A stretch of 58,919 bases of DNA, from assembly GCA_003265975.1 (NCBI GenBank), contig QFBU01000006.1, forward strand, positions 1 to 58,919, given 5' to 3'. The notes beneath the pieces were generated by a model. The model saw only the letters and a program-made list of their open reading frames with translations, was not told the DNA's origin and ran no database searches. Both the position numbers and the translations under genes were made by a program. The stretch is from Candidatus Marinamargulisbacteria bacterium SCGC AAA071-K20 (GTDB lineage: Bacteria > Margulisbacteria > Marinamargulisbacteria > GCA-2716485 > AAA071-K20). Shown in pieces: positions 33,972 through 42,919 of this stretch. The stretch's first letter is position 1. Every line of letters starts with the position of its first letter.

Positions 33972-34181
33972 ATGAAAATTACAATAAACGGCGAAGAAGA
34001 AACAATTGAAAAAGACAGTTTAACCATAATCGAACTGCTTACACATAAAAAAGTAGACATGCCAGAAATGGTATCCGTTGAATATAACGGAGAAATGTTA
34101 GACAGAGAAAAATTTGATACACAAGCCGTCACAGACGGAGACAAAGTAGAGTTTCTTTATTTTATGGGCGGCGGACAGTAG
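33972..34181 (+). CDS. ThiS/MoaD-like sulfur carrier protein (HcyS-like), tail GGGQ
   Basis: A 69-residue beta-grasp protein: MKITINGEEETIEKDSLTII then ELLTHKKVDMPEMVSVEYNGEML, as in ThiS and MoaD. These proteins carry sulfur as a thiocarboxylate on a C-terminal Gly-Gly. Here the chain ends FMGGGQ, with an extra Gln after the glycines, so it should be inert until trimmed. A JAMM protease encoded three genes later (36258-36689) is the obvious trimmer, and a ThiF-like E1 between them would adenylate the exposed Gly. This matches the HcyS-HcyF-HcyD homocysteine system. The position between cysK and the MetY-like gene points to amino-acid rather than thiamin synthesis. Confidence 0.9.
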   Translation: MKITINGEEETIEKDSLTIIELLTHKKVDMPEMVSVEYNGEMLDREKFDTQAVTDGDKVEFLYFMGGGQ

Positions 34182-34216
34182 TCAACATAAATAAAAACTC
34201 GAAAGAGAGAGACAAA

Positions 34217-35455
34217 ATGAAAAATTGGAAATTTGAAACTAAAGCAATACACGGGGGAACCCCAATAGAAAAGAGCACAGGCGCTACAAAAACACCTGTG
34301 TATCAGTCTACAGCTTTTGCTGCAGAAACAGCTAAAGACTTAGAAGCTATTTTTAAAGGTAATAAATATGGGTTTTATTATACCCGTTCTGCCAACCCTA
34401 CAGTGGCTGCACTCGAAAGCAGAGTTAGTCAGCTAGAATCAGGTGTTGGCGCCGTGGCAGTTGCATCAGGAATGGCTGCAATAACAACATTGATCTTTTC
34501 GTTGGCAACCTCGGGTGACCATATTATTGTATCTAAAAGTTTATTCGGGTCTACCTATTATTTAATTAATGGACTCATCAAAAACAGTGGTATTGAAGCG
34601 ACGTTTGTAGACACTCTTTCAATTGACAGTTACAAAGACGCCATTAAAGACAACACACGATTAATATTTATCGAAGCAGTAGGTAATCCTAAGCTAGATG
34701 TACCAGACATCTCAGCTATTTCACAAGTAGCCAGAAAAGCTAAAATTCCTTTTGCAGTAGACAATACATTTGTATCTCCTTACTTATTAGACGCTAAAGC
34801 ATTAGGTGCCGACATTGTTGTAACCGCCAGTACTAAGTATTTATGTGGTGGTAATTCTGCAGTGGGTGGTTTAGTCATCGATCTTGGCCGGTTCAACTGG
34901 GCATCACATGGGTCGGTACCCATAACTGAGCTGAAAAAGTTTGGAGATCAAGCTTTTCTTGCTGCCGCTAAAAAGGTGAGAGGAAATTCAGGAAATGCAC
35001 TTTCTCCACAGAATGCTTTTTTAACACTAACCGGAATTGAAACGTTACACTTACGAGTAGAAAGACATTCAGAAAATGCCTTGGCTGTTGCCACCTTTTT
35101 AAAAACCCACCCAAAGGTATCATCGGTAACTTATCCTGGTTTACCAGATCATCCAACGGCTACAAATGTAAAAAAACAATTGCCCAAAGGTTGCGCAGGA
35201 ATGCTCTCATTTAGAGTAGGAAGCCAAGAAAATGCTTATGCTTTTATTGATGCTACAAAACTAGCAGACAACTCTGTAAACTTAGGCGATACACGAACAA
35301 TGGTCGTTCACCCAGGAGAAACAATTTATAGAAACCTGAGTGCTCAAGAAAAAGATGACGCGGGTGTATATGCCGACCTCGTTAGAGTGTCTGTAGGTAT
35401 AGAAAATAGTGACGATATAATTGCAGACTTTGAACAGGCGTTAGGAGAAGTATAA
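34217..35455 (+). CDS. O-acetylhomoserine sulfhydrylase-type PLP enzyme (MetY-like)
   Basis: A 412-residue Cys/Met-metabolism PLP enzyme. PLP lysine is Lys207 in VTASTKYLCGGN; other family marks are YTRSANPTVAALES, GMAAITTLI and AVDNTFVSPYLL. Since MetX is in the same window and the sulfur carrier, E1 and protease flank it, I read it as the enzyme joining O-acetylhomoserine with protein-bound sulfur to make homocysteine. Cystathionine gamma-synthase or methionine gamma-lyase activity cannot be ruled out from sequence alone. Its TAA overlaps the ATG of the E1 gene (TAATG). Confidence 0.88.
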   Translation: MKNWKFETKAIHGGTPIEKSTGATKTPVYQSTAFAAETAKDLEAIFKGNKYGFYYTRSANPTVAALESRVSQLESGVGAVAVASGMAAITTLIFSLATSGDHIIVSKSLFGSTYYLINGLIKNSGIEATFVDTLSIDSYKDAIKDNTRLIFIEAVGNPKLDVPDISAISQVARKAKIPFAVDNTFVSPYLLDAKALGADIVVTASTKYLCGGNSAVGGLVIDLGRFNWASHGSVPITELKKFGDQAFLAAAKKVRGNSGNALSPQNAFLTLTGIETLHLRVERHSENALAVATFLKTHPKVSSVTYPGLPDHPTATNVKKQLPKGCAGMLSFRVGSQENAYAFIDATKLADNSVNLGDTRTMVVHPGETIYRNLSAQEKDDAGVYADLVRVSVGIENSDDIIADFEQALGEV

Positions 35456-36261
35456 TGACTTTAAATGATCAACAAGTAGAACGCTACAGCAGACATATAT
35501 TGCTACAAGATGTAGGTTTGTCTGGACAAGAGAAAATTCTAAATGCAAAGGTTCTTATTGTAGGAACTGGAGGTTTAGGCGCTCCTGCAGCCCTTTATTT
35601 AGCTGCCGCTGGAGTTGGCACTTTGGGAATTATAGACGGTGATAAAGTAGATATGTCTAACTTGCAAAGACAAGTCATTCATTTCACTCCCGACTTAGAC
35701 AAAGCAAAAGTTCAGTCGGCTAAAGAAAAAATAGCGCTCATTAATCCAGATGTGAAAGTAAACGCAATAGAAGACTTATTCCTTGCTCACAATGCAATGG
35801 ATATTTTAAAAGACTACGACTTTGTAATTGACGGAACTGACAATTTTCCAGCAAAGTTTCTAATTAACGATGCCTGTGTAATGGCCAAAAAGCCGTTCTC
35901 TCACGGAGGCGTCTTACGTTTTGACGGACAAACTATGACTCACGTTCCTGGAGAAGCTTGCTACAGATGTATTTTTGACGACTTACCACCAAGTAACGCT
36001 GTTCCAAGTTGCTCTCAGGCAGGAATATTAGGCGCCATTGCAGGGATGCTAGGTACTATCCAAGCAGCAGAGGCGTTAAAATTCATCATAGGAAAAGGGG
36101 ACTTACTAACCAACAGGTTGCAAATGTTTGATGCTCTAAAAATGAAATTTAGAGAAGTCAAATTTAAGAAAAGAGCCACTTGTAAAGTATGTGGTGAGAA
36201 TCCAGTAATAACAGAATTAAAAGACTACGAACAACCCGTTTGTGATATAAGGCAAAAATGA
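35455..36261 (+). CDS. ThiF/MoeB-family E1-like adenylyltransferase (HcyF-like)
   Basis: A 268-residue E1-like enzyme that adenylates the C-terminus of a small sulfur carrier. Nucleotide motif GTGGLGAPAALYLAAAG at about residue 37, NLQRQVIH, the adenylation Asp in DGTDNFPAKF, a zinc site of Cys169, Cys172, Cys243 and Cys246 (CYRC and CKVC), and a likely catalytic Cys186 in VPSCSQAG. There is no rhodanese domain, in contrast to many MoeB/ThiF fusions. It is coupled to the MetY-like gene upstream (TAATG) and the JAMM gene downstream (ATGA), so carrier, E1, and protease are made together. Confidence 0.92.
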   Translation: MTLNDQQVERYSRHILLQDVGLSGQEKILNAKVLIVGTGGLGAPAALYLAAAGVGTLGIIDGDKVDMSNLQRQVIHFTPDLDKAKVQSAKEKIALINPDVKVNAIEDLFLAHNAMDILKDYDFVIDGTDNFPAKFLINDACVMAKKPFSHGGVLRFDGQTMTHVPGEACYRCIFDDLPPSNAVPSCSQAGILGAIAGMLGTIQAAEALKFIIGKGDLLTNRLQMFDALKMKFREVKFKKRATCKVCGENPVITELKDYEQPVCDIRQK

Positions 36262-36689
36262 TTAACGAAAAAACAATAACAATAGCTAAAGAGACATTAG
36301 ATCAAATGGTAGAACACCTTCGTACAGAATTACCAAACGAAGGTTGCGGTTACATGTCTGGAAATAACGATGAAGTAAAAACGCTTCATAAAATGACCAA
36401 TATAGACAAAAGCCCCGAGCACTTTAGGTTTGACCCTAAAGAGCAATTTGCGGTAGTAAAAGCAGCAAGAGCTGCAAAAGAGGAGTTAACGGTTGTGTAT
36501 CATAGTCATCCAGAAACTCCCGCGAGACTTTCTGAAGAAGACATAACCTTATTTAACGACCCAAATATGATTTATATCATTGTGTCGTTTAAAAGCGAAT
36601 CCCCAGAAATTAAAGGGTTTATGGTAAATAAACCAACAGATAAAGAAATAGAAATAAGACGAATAGCATTAGAAATAAAGGAGAATTAA
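36258..36689 (+). CDS. JAMM/MPN+ metalloprotease (HcyD/Mec-like)
   Basis: A 143-residue JAMM zinc protease. The zinc ligands and catalytic residues are complete: Glu28, then HSHPETPARLSEED with His82, His84, Ser92 and Asp95 (HxHx7Sx2D). Family members Mec and HcyD cut after the Gly-Gly of sulfur carrier proteins, freeing cysteine or homocysteine or trimming the precursor tail. Here the carrier has a GGGQ tail, so both trimming and product release are plausible. It overlaps the E1 stop (ATGA) and abuts the sulfite reductase start. Confidence 0.93.
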   Translation: MINEKTITIAKETLDQMVEHLRTELPNEGCGYMSGNNDEVKTLHKMTNIDKSPEHFRFDPKEQFAVVKAARAAKEELTVVYHSHPETPARLSEEDITLFNDPNMIYIIVSFKSESPEIKGFMVNKPTDKEIEIRRIALEIKEN

Positions 36690-39032
36690 ATGACAGCCCC
36701 ATTCAGATTTTATCAATCAGCCCCTACGTTAATTGCTGAGCAAGACCAGTTCGAGAAAGATGTAAAAGAATTTACAGCGGGAAACATCCATCCCGTTAAA
36801 TTTAAAGGAATTAGAGTTGCTCACGGTGTCTATGAACAACGTCAAGAGCATACATATATGATACGTATTAGATGCGCAGCTGGGGGGATTACGCCTCAAC
36901 AATTAAAAAAAGTGGCTGAGCTTGGCGATAAGTATGGTGGAGGAGAAGTTCACTTTACAACACGGCAAGAAGTGCAGGTACACGAAGTATTAATTCAAGA
37001 CGTATTAAAAGTAATTAGAGGGCTAAATGAAGTAGGTCTTTCTAGTAGAGGTGGCGGTGGTAACACAATCAGAAATATTCTTACCTCTCCACTTTCAGGA
37101 GTTGAAAAAGGAGAAGCTTTCGACGTCGACCCCTATGCAATTGCATTAACGACAAGAATGATTCACGAAGCAGACTCTTGGAACTTACCAAGAAAATTTA
37201 AAATCTCTCTCTCAAACTCAGCAGAGGACACAGGCTACACTCAGGTAACTTGTCTTGGATTTGTTGCGAAAATTAATGACAAAGGCGAACAAGGATTCGA
37301 AGTATATACCGCAGGAGGAATGGGCGCTAAACCTATGGTAGGCCGTCAATTATACGACTTTATCCCTGAAAACAAAGTGTATCAAGTGACTAAAGCAATG
37401 AAAATTATGTTTGATAAAAATGGTAACAGACGAAGTAAGTATTCGAACCGAATTAAGTTTTTATGGAAAAAACTAGACCGAGACGAATTTGTAAGGTTAT
37501 TTGAAGAAGAATATAACAAAATTAAAGACGACTCGTCATTAGACTTAGTACTACCAGACCTGAAAAATGAAGCTAAGGCGGATATTTCTATATCTCCTGA
37601 AACTGTAACTGGAGAGGCGTTTGAGCTTTGGAAAAAAAGATATGTAGAAGCTCAAAAACAAGACGGCTTAGTTGCCATTAAATTACCACTTCGTTTAGGT
37701 GATATCTACAAAGAAGACGCAGACGTTTTATGTGATGTACTTGCTGAATTTGGAGAAAATGTAATTAGATGCGACCGCGCTCAGAATATGAGACTCAGAA
37801 ACATCCCTGAAGCATATATTGGGAATATTTATAATGCGATTCAAAAAATGAAAATGCATTTGTCCGACATTCCAGCGTTCATCGGTAACATGATCAATTG
37901 TACAGGTGCATCAACATGTAAACTAGGAATTTGCCTACCTCGTGGACTCTCTGATGCCATTAAAGACAGACTAGTAGAAAGTAAGTTAAATCTAGACAAT
38001 ATTCCTGAATTTAAACTGAATATGTCAGGATGCCCAAACACGTGTGGCATGCACCATGTTGCCGACTTAGGTTTCTTCGGTAAAATTGGACGAAAAGAAG
38101 GCGAGATGTATCCTGCTTATAACGTTCTTGCAGGAGCTACAGTGGGTGCAGGAATTACTAAATACGCGGTTCGTCAGGGAGACATAGCGTCACACCATGT
38201 TCCAGACTTTGTTCATGACTTTTTAGAGAACTACATTGAAGAAAGAGAAGACTACGATAATTACCACGCATATTTAGAAGACGGTGGAATTGATCTTATA
38301 AAATCATTATGCGAAAAGTATAAACAAGTACCTTTACTTGAAGAGGACCCCGGTTTCTATAAAGACCATGGCGCAAGACGTCGAATGAGACTAGACGATA
38401 TGGGAACCGCCGAATGTTCTGCGGGTATGTTTGACATGATTAATGTAGATAAGCGATTCATAGACTCTTTTTCTAAGGCATTAGAAGAAGGAAACGAAGA
38501 AGAGAATTTATTTAAGATTCTTTTTCACTCCAGTAGAATGTTGTTAGTAACCAGAGGGCTTGATAGCAAAACCGAAACTCAAGCATTTGAACTATTCGGA
38601 AAACATTTTGTACAAACAGCACTTGTAGACGAAAGATATGGTGATGTTGTTACATTAGGTAAATTAGGAGTTAAGGCCGAATTACCAAAGCATAAAGATC
38701 TAATTTTAGAGTTAGCTGGAGATATTCAAGCATTATACAAAAAAATGGACGACTCACTTCGATTTAATGTGGCGCCTAAAGAGGCCTCAACTGCTGAAGC
38801 CGCCTCTGAAGTTAAAAAGAAAGACTATCGAGGCGTTGCGTGTCCTATGAACTTTGTAAAAACAAAGATTGAATTAGAGCCAATGGGTTCAGGACAAAAG
38901 TTAGAAATTTTACTAGACGACGGAGAGCCCATAAATAATGTGCCTAATTCAGTAAAATTAGAAGGTCATAAAGTACTCGAAAAAGAACAAAACAAAGAAG
39001 GGTACTGGAGAGTTTTGATAGAGAAGAAGTAG
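36690..39032 (+). CDS. Sulfite reductase (siroheme, [4Fe-4S]) fused to a C-terminal TusA-like domain
   Basis: A 780-residue enzyme. Two nitrite/sulfite reductase ferredoxin-like repeats are followed by the siroheme/4Fe-4S domain with the canonical ligands Cys404, Cys410, Cys448 and Cys452 (C-x5-C and SGCPNTC). After a helical stretch (about 560-700), residues 709-780 form a TusA-like domain with the active Cys718 in ACPMNF and the EILLDDGEPI strand. It reduces sulfite to sulfide, and the TusA domain could accept the sulfur as a persulfide and hand it to the sulfur carrier. Operon context supports assimilation rather than dissimilation. The sulfite-over-nitrite preference follows from context. 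Confidence 0.88.
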   Translation: MTAPFRFYQSAPTLIAEQDQFEKDVKEFTAGNIHPVKFKGIRVAHGVYEQRQEHTYMIRIRCAAGGITPQQLKKVAELGDKYGGGEVHFTTRQEVQVHEVLIQDVLKVIRGLNEVGLSSRGGGGNTIRNILTSPLSGVEKGEAFDVDPYAIALTTRMIHEADSWNLPRKFKISLSNSAEDTGYTQVTCLGFVAKINDKGEQGFEVYTAGGMGAKPMVGRQLYDFIPENKVYQVTKAMKIMFDKNGNRRSKYSNRIKFLWKKLDRDEFVRLFEEEYNKIKDDSSLDLVLPDLKNEAKADISISPETVTGEAFELWKKRYVEAQKQDGLVAIKLPLRLGDIYKEDADVLCDVLAEFGENVIRCDRAQNMRLRNIPEAYIGNIYNAIQKMKMHLSDIPAFIGNMINCTGASTCKLGICLPRGLSDAIKDRLVESKLNLDNIPEFKLNMSGCPNTCGMHHVADLGFFGKIGRKEGEMYPAYNVLAGATVGAGITKYAVRQGDIASHHVPDFVHDFLENYIEEREDYDNYHAYLEDGGIDLIKSLCEKYKQVPLLEEDPGFYKDHGARRRMRLDDMGTAECSAGMFDMINVDKRFIDSFSKALEEGNEEENLFKILFHSSRMLLVTRGLDSKTETQAFELFGKHFVQTALVDERYGDVVTLGKLGVKAELPKHKDLILELAGDIQALYKKMDDSLRFNVAPKEASTAEAASEVKKKDYRGVACPMNFVKTKIELEPMGSGQKLEILLDDGEPINNVPNSVKLEGHKVLEKEQNKEGYWRVLIEKK

Positions 39033-39047
39033 AAAAGAAGTAATAAG

Positions 39048-39272
39048 ATGAGAGACAAACCATTTAGAAGTGTATTAAAAACTATATCGTGGAGACTAAC
39101 AGGAACAGTCGACACTATAGTTATTGCATACTTAATCACTCACGAACTAAAATGGGCACTCTCTATTGGAGCGATCGAAGTATTTACCAAACTCATTCTT
39201 TACTATTTTCACGAAAGAATTTGGGACAGAATTAATATCGGTCGAATCAAACCACCCGACTATCAAATTTAG
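39048..39272 (+). CDS. DUF2061 small membrane protein
   Basis: A 74-residue protein with the DUF2061 pattern: RSVLKTISWRLTGTVDTIVIAYL, then a second span and YFHERIWDRI near the end. DUF2061 proteins are small two-span membrane proteins commonly beside sulfate assimilation genes, but their role is not known to me. It sits 15 bases after the sulfite reductase and 11 before cysH, within the operon. Confidence 0.88.
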   Translation: MRDKPFRSVLKTISWRLTGTVDTIVIAYLITHELKWALSIGAIEVFTKLILYYFHERIWDRINIGRIKPPDYQI

Positions 39273-39283
39273 AAGAGAGAAAA

Positions 39284-39988
39284 ATGAACAAAGAACAAAT
39301 TAAGCAAATCAAAAATGAATATAAAGACAAGTCTCCTCAAGAGATCTTGAAATTTGCCATTTCTGAATTTGGTGACCATTTAAAAATTGCATCAAGTTTA
39401 GGTGTTGAAGACCAAGTCATCACTCAAATGGCTACTCAAATTAATGCGTCCGTGAAAGTATTCGTTTTAGATACGGGTAGACTGCACCAAGAAACCTATG
39501 ACGTTCTTGACCAAACCCGACAAGCCTACAGTGTGAACTATGAGGTCTATTTTCCTAAGGCAGAATCTGTTGAAAGTTTATTACAAGAAAAAGGCCCAAA
39601 TTCATTTTATCAAAGTATTGAAAACAGAAAAGAATGTTGTGGAATAAGAAAGATTGAACCCTTAAAAAGAGCCTTGTCTACGGCTAAAGCCTGGGTTACT
39701 GGGTTAAGACAATCACAGTCTGTGACCAGGGCCGCCCTTCCCATAATTGAGTGGGATGAAGCTCATGGTTTAGTTAAAGTTAATCCTTTAGCTACTTGGT
39801 CAGAAGAAGACGTGTGGGCTTATGTTAAAGAACATAATGTCCCTACAAACAGATTACATAAACAAGGATTCCCAAGCATTGGATGTTCTCCATGTACAAG
39901 AGCCATAAAAGAGGGCGAAGACGTACGGGCCGGACGATGGTGGTGGGAGTCTTTAGATCAAAAAGAGTGTGGATTACACAGTAAGTAA
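39284..39988 (+). CDS. cysH: Adenylyl-sulfate reductase (CysH, 4Fe-4S type)
   Basis: A 234-residue PP-loop reductase. The P-loop region is IASSLGVEDQVI; the four iron-sulfur cysteines are in KECCGIRKIEPLKRAL and SIGCSPCTRAI, and the tail carries the redox cysteine in KECGLH. The CC plus CxxC pattern marks the type that uses APS directly, instead of the cluster-free PAPS reductase of E. coli. It reduces APS to sulfite with electrons from thioredoxin. Use of APS fits with the degenerate kinase tail of CysN in this operon. Starts 11 bases after the DUF2061 gene. Confidence 0.93.
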   Translation: MNKEQIKQIKNEYKDKSPQEILKFAISEFGDHLKIASSLGVEDQVITQMATQINASVKVFVLDTGRLHQETYDVLDQTRQAYSVNYEVYFPKAESVESLLQEKGPNSFYQSIENRKECCGIRKIEPLKRALSTAKAWVTGLRQSQSVTRAALPIIEWDEAHGLVKVNPLATWSEEDVWAYVKEHNVPTNRLHKQGFPSIGCSPCTRAIKEGEDVRAGRWWWESLDQKECGLHSK

Positions 39989-40002
39989 ATTAAGGAAAAA
40001 AA

Positions 40003-40884
40003 ATGGATTATTTAGATAATTTAGAAGCAAAAAGTGTTTATATTTTGAGAGAAGCGTACAAAGACTTTAAGAGTTTATGTATGCTTTGGTCTATTGGAAA
40101 AGACAGTACCGTTTTATTATGGTTGGCACGTAAAGCATTTTTTGGACATGTGCCTATTCCATTAGTTCACATTGACACTCATTATAAAATTCCTGCCATG
40201 ATCGAGTATCGCGACAATATTGCTCGAGAATGGAAATTGAATATGGTTTATGGTGAAAATGCTGACGCGTTAAAAAACAAGCAGACTTTTCCAGATGGAA
40301 ACTTAGACAGAATTTCTTGCTGTAAAAATTTAAAGAGTGAAGCTTTAAAGCATACGCTATCTGGCGACTGGCCACGTTACAGAATGAACCATGACACTGG
40401 AAAGTACGACTTAGACAAAAATACAGAACCTTATACTGGCGTTATTGTAGGGGCTCGTGCAGATGAAGAAGGTAGTCGTTCAAAAGAAAGAGTGTTTTCT
40501 CCAAGAGACAAAGCAAGTGACTGGGATGTTGGCGACCAACCCCCTGAACTTTTTGAGCAGTTTAAAACTGACTTTGCACCAGGTAGTCATGTGCGTATTC
40601 ATCCGCTATTAGACTGGACTGAGCTTAATATTTGGGAATATATTCAACGTGAAAAAATTCCAATTATAGACCTTTACTTTGATAATGGAGAAGGGCAACG
40701 GTTTCGATCATTGGGTTGCTTCCCGTGTACTACTCCAGTGGAATCAAGATCAAAAAATGTTGAAGAAATTGTTGAAGAATTACGTTCTGGAAAGTTCGCA
40801 AATATTGCTGAACGATCAGGACGAGCACAAGACAAAGAAGACGGCGGAGGTTTAGAAACATTGCGACGTGAGGGGTATATGTAA
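40003..40884 (+). CDS. cysD: Sulfate adenylyltransferase subunit 2 (CysD)
   Basis: The 293-residue PP-loop subunit that forms APS from sulfate and ATP with the GTPase CysN. The N-terminus carries the ATP site MLWSIGKDSTVLLWL and the body has VHIDTHYKIPAMIEYRD, the RSKERVFSPRD segment and the SLGCFPCTTPVES motif of CysD. Its TAA overlaps the ATG of a small unknown gene (TAATG), an unusual break between cysD and cysN, which are normally neighbours. Confidence 0.95.
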   Translation: MDYLDNLEAKSVYILREAYKDFKSLCMLWSIGKDSTVLLWLARKAFFGHVPIPLVHIDTHYKIPAMIEYRDNIAREWKLNMVYGENADALKNKQTFPDGNLDRISCCKNLKSEALKHTLSGDWPRYRMNHDTGKYDLDKNTEPYTGVIVGARADEEGSRSKERVFSPRDKASDWDVGDQPPELFEQFKTDFAPGSHVRIHPLLDWTELNIWEYIQREKIPIIDLYFDNGEGQRFRSLGCFPCTTPVESRSKNVEEIVEELRSGKFANIAERSGRAQDKEDGGGLETLRREGYM

Positions 40885-41099
40885 TGAATATTTTTTGGTG
40901 TAATAAAAGGCCAGCCACTTTACAAGTGGCCCCATCAACTCCAAATACTTATAGTATTTCTCAGAGAAGATATAATTCAATATTTACCAATCTAGAGTGG
41001 AGTGCATTATATATAGGTGTTCTGAGTCTTGTTGCAGCACAAAAAAGTCAAGTAATTGGCCTAATAATAAACAAATTTCCAAAACGGGGAGTCTTATGA
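40884..41099 (+). CDS. Small unknown protein between cysD and cysN, coupled on both sides (71 aa)
   Basis: A 71-residue protein with no recognised family. Its ATG overlaps the cysD stop (TAATG) with AGGGG nine bases earlier, and its own stop overlaps the cysN ATG (ATGA). Residues about 39-60 (WSALYIGVLSLVAA) may be one membrane span; the rest is basic and Ser/Thr/Asn-rich, with one cysteine at residue 6. The tight coupling argues that it is translated, although a short coding remnant retained by chance is possible. If real it may modulate the CysDN complex or dock it at the membrane; that is speculation. Confidence 0.6.
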   Translation: MNIFWCNKRPATLQVAPSTPNTYSISQRRYNSIFTNLEWSALYIGVLSLVAAQKSQVIGLIINKFPKRGVL

Positions 41100-42904
41100 T
41101 AGATAAAAAAGAACAGTTAAATTTAGTTATTGTAGGCCATGTAGATCACGGAAAAAGTACATTTCTTGGACGTTTACTCCATGACACTAATTCATTACCA
41201 GAAGGAAAATTAGAGCAAGTAAAAGCAGTTTGCGAAAGAAATTCAAAACCGTTTGAATATGCCTTCCTTCTAGACGCATTAAAAGACGAGCAGTCGCAGG
41301 GAATAACAATAGACGCGGCTAGGTGCTTTTTTAATACAGACAAACGTCATTACATTATTTTTGATGCTCCTGGACATATCGAGTTTCTAAAAAATATGGT
41401 TACTGGTGCAGGACAGGCCGAAGCAGGGATTTTACTTATTGATGCAAAAGAAGGCGTAAAAGAAAATTCCCGTCGACATGGTTTTTTATTGTCGCTTTTA
41501 GGAATCAAACAAATTGTAGTCCTCGTTAACAAAATGGACTTAGTAGACTTTTCTGAAGACGTATTTAATTCGATTAAAAAAGAATATACTGAGTTCCTTA
41601 AAGACATTAATGTTAACCCAATAGAAATCATTCCAATTTCTGCATTCAATGGTGACAATATGGTGACTAAGTCTGAAAAGTCGCCGTGGTATAAGGGTAA
41701 ACCCGTTGTCGAGCATATTGATTTATTTAAAAAAGAACCCGAAAGAACAGACAAGGCATTTAGATTTCCAGTTCAAGACATTTATAAGTTTACAGAAGAA
41801 AACGATGATAGACGTTTAGTGGCTGGAACAGTAAGAACAGGAAGTATTTCAAAAGGAGACAAGGTATTGTTCCTTCCTTCTAAAAAAGAGTCTTCAATTA
41901 CCTCTATCGAACAATTTAATGTGACTAGTCAAACTACCTCAAGTGCAGGTCAGTCTGTAGGTTTCACTCTTGATACTCAGCTATACATCAAACCGGGGGA
42001 GGTAATGGTAAAGGTTAGTGAAGCAAAGCAACATCCTTTTTCATCCACTACATTTAAAGCCAATGTATTTTGGTTAGGAAAACAGCCCTTGATCAAGAAT
42101 AAGAAATATAAATTGAAATTAGCGTCTGCCAGAGAAAGTGTTTATTTAAAAGAAATAGTAAACGTTATGGATGCCTCTGAACTCACAAGCACCACTAACA
42201 ATAAAAGTGTAAATAGACACGACGTTGGGGAATGTATTTTTCAAACCATTCGCCCTGTTTCTTTTGATCTAGCTACAGATTTTGAATTTACCGGCCGATT
42301 CGTAATTGTGGATGGTTACGAAATTGCTGGTGGCGGAATAATCACTCAAGCTATAGAGAGTGAAAGTAGCCAAATACAAGACTTCATATCAAAACGTGAT
42401 TATGCCTGGGAGAAAAGTGTAATAAGTCCTGAGTCTAGATATTTAAGATACAACCATAAAGCCAAATTCATAGTAATAACGGGGCCGGACGATACGGGCA
42501 AAATAGACTTAGCAAAAACCATTGAAGAACGACTATTTAATGACGGTAAAAAGGCCTACTTTATGGGTATTTCAAATATGCTAAGTGGAGTAGGGGCGAC
42601 TAGTTCAGCTGGAGTCGAAGACAGAGACGAACATATTAGATCTTTAGGTGAACTGGCTCATTTGTTTACTGACTCAGGACAGATATTTATCTCAACGGTG
42701 TCTAACCTTGATGACGTCGAAGCCGAAATTTTAAAAGAGTTAAATAAACCAAACGATATTGTAGTTATCAATATTGGAGAAAGTAGATTCAAGGACTTTC
42801 CAGTTCATTTGCAACTAGAAACTCCAATCGACAAAGAAGACGCATTGAATAAAATCTACTTACTTCTACAAGACCAACTTGGCTTCGCTAACTACTCAAT
42901 CTAA
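41096..42904 (+). CDS. cysN: Sulfate adenylyltransferase subunit 1 (CysN) with degenerate APS-kinase tail
   Basis: A 602-residue GTPase that drives APS formation by CysD. The GTP motifs are GHVDHGKST (residues 14-22), DAPGH and NKMD, followed by two EF-Tu-like barrels. I chose the ATG at 41096, which has GGGGAG before it; longer in-frame starts upstream lack family similarity. Residues about 455-602 align with an APS kinase (CysC): DRDEHIRSLGELAHLF is conserved, but the Walker A reads GPDDTGKID (Lys469 followed by Ile470 instead of Ser/Thr) and the SPFR loop is missing. The kinase is therefore likely inactive, in keeping with an APS-type CysH. Confidence 0.9.
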   Translation: MIDKKEQLNLVIVGHVDHGKSTFLGRLLHDTNSLPEGKLEQVKAVCERNSKPFEYAFLLDALKDEQSQGITIDAARCFFNTDKRHYIIFDAPGHIEFLKNMVTGAGQAEAGILLIDAKEGVKENSRRHGFLLSLLGIKQIVVLVNKMDLVDFSEDVFNSIKKEYTEFLKDINVNPIEIIPISAFNGDNMVTKSEKSPWYKGKPVVEHIDLFKKEPERTDKAFRFPVQDIYKFTEENDDRRLVAGTVRTGSISKGDKVLFLPSKKESSITSIEQFNVTSQTTSSAGQSVGFTLDTQLYIKPGEVMVKVSEAKQHPFSSTTFKANVFWLGKQPLIKNKKYKLKLASARESVYLKEIVNVMDASELTSTTNNKSVNRHDVGECIFQTIRPVSFDLATDFEFTGRFVIVDGYEIAGGGIITQAIESESSQIQDFISKRDYAWEKSVISPESRYLRYNHKAKFIVITGPDDTGKIDLAKTIEERLFNDGKKAYFMGISNMLSGVGATSSAGVEDRDEHIRSLGELAHLFTDSGQIFISTVSNLDDVEAEILKELNKPNDIVVINIGESRFKDFPVHLQLETPIDKEDALNKIYLLLQDQLGFANYSI

Positions 42905-42919
42905 AAAAAGGGCGCCAAA

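Noticed and set aside
40997..41095. Longer N-terminus for CysN
   Set aside because: The extra residues are the small upstream gene read in another frame; GGGGAG and the ATGA overlap support the ATG at 41096.
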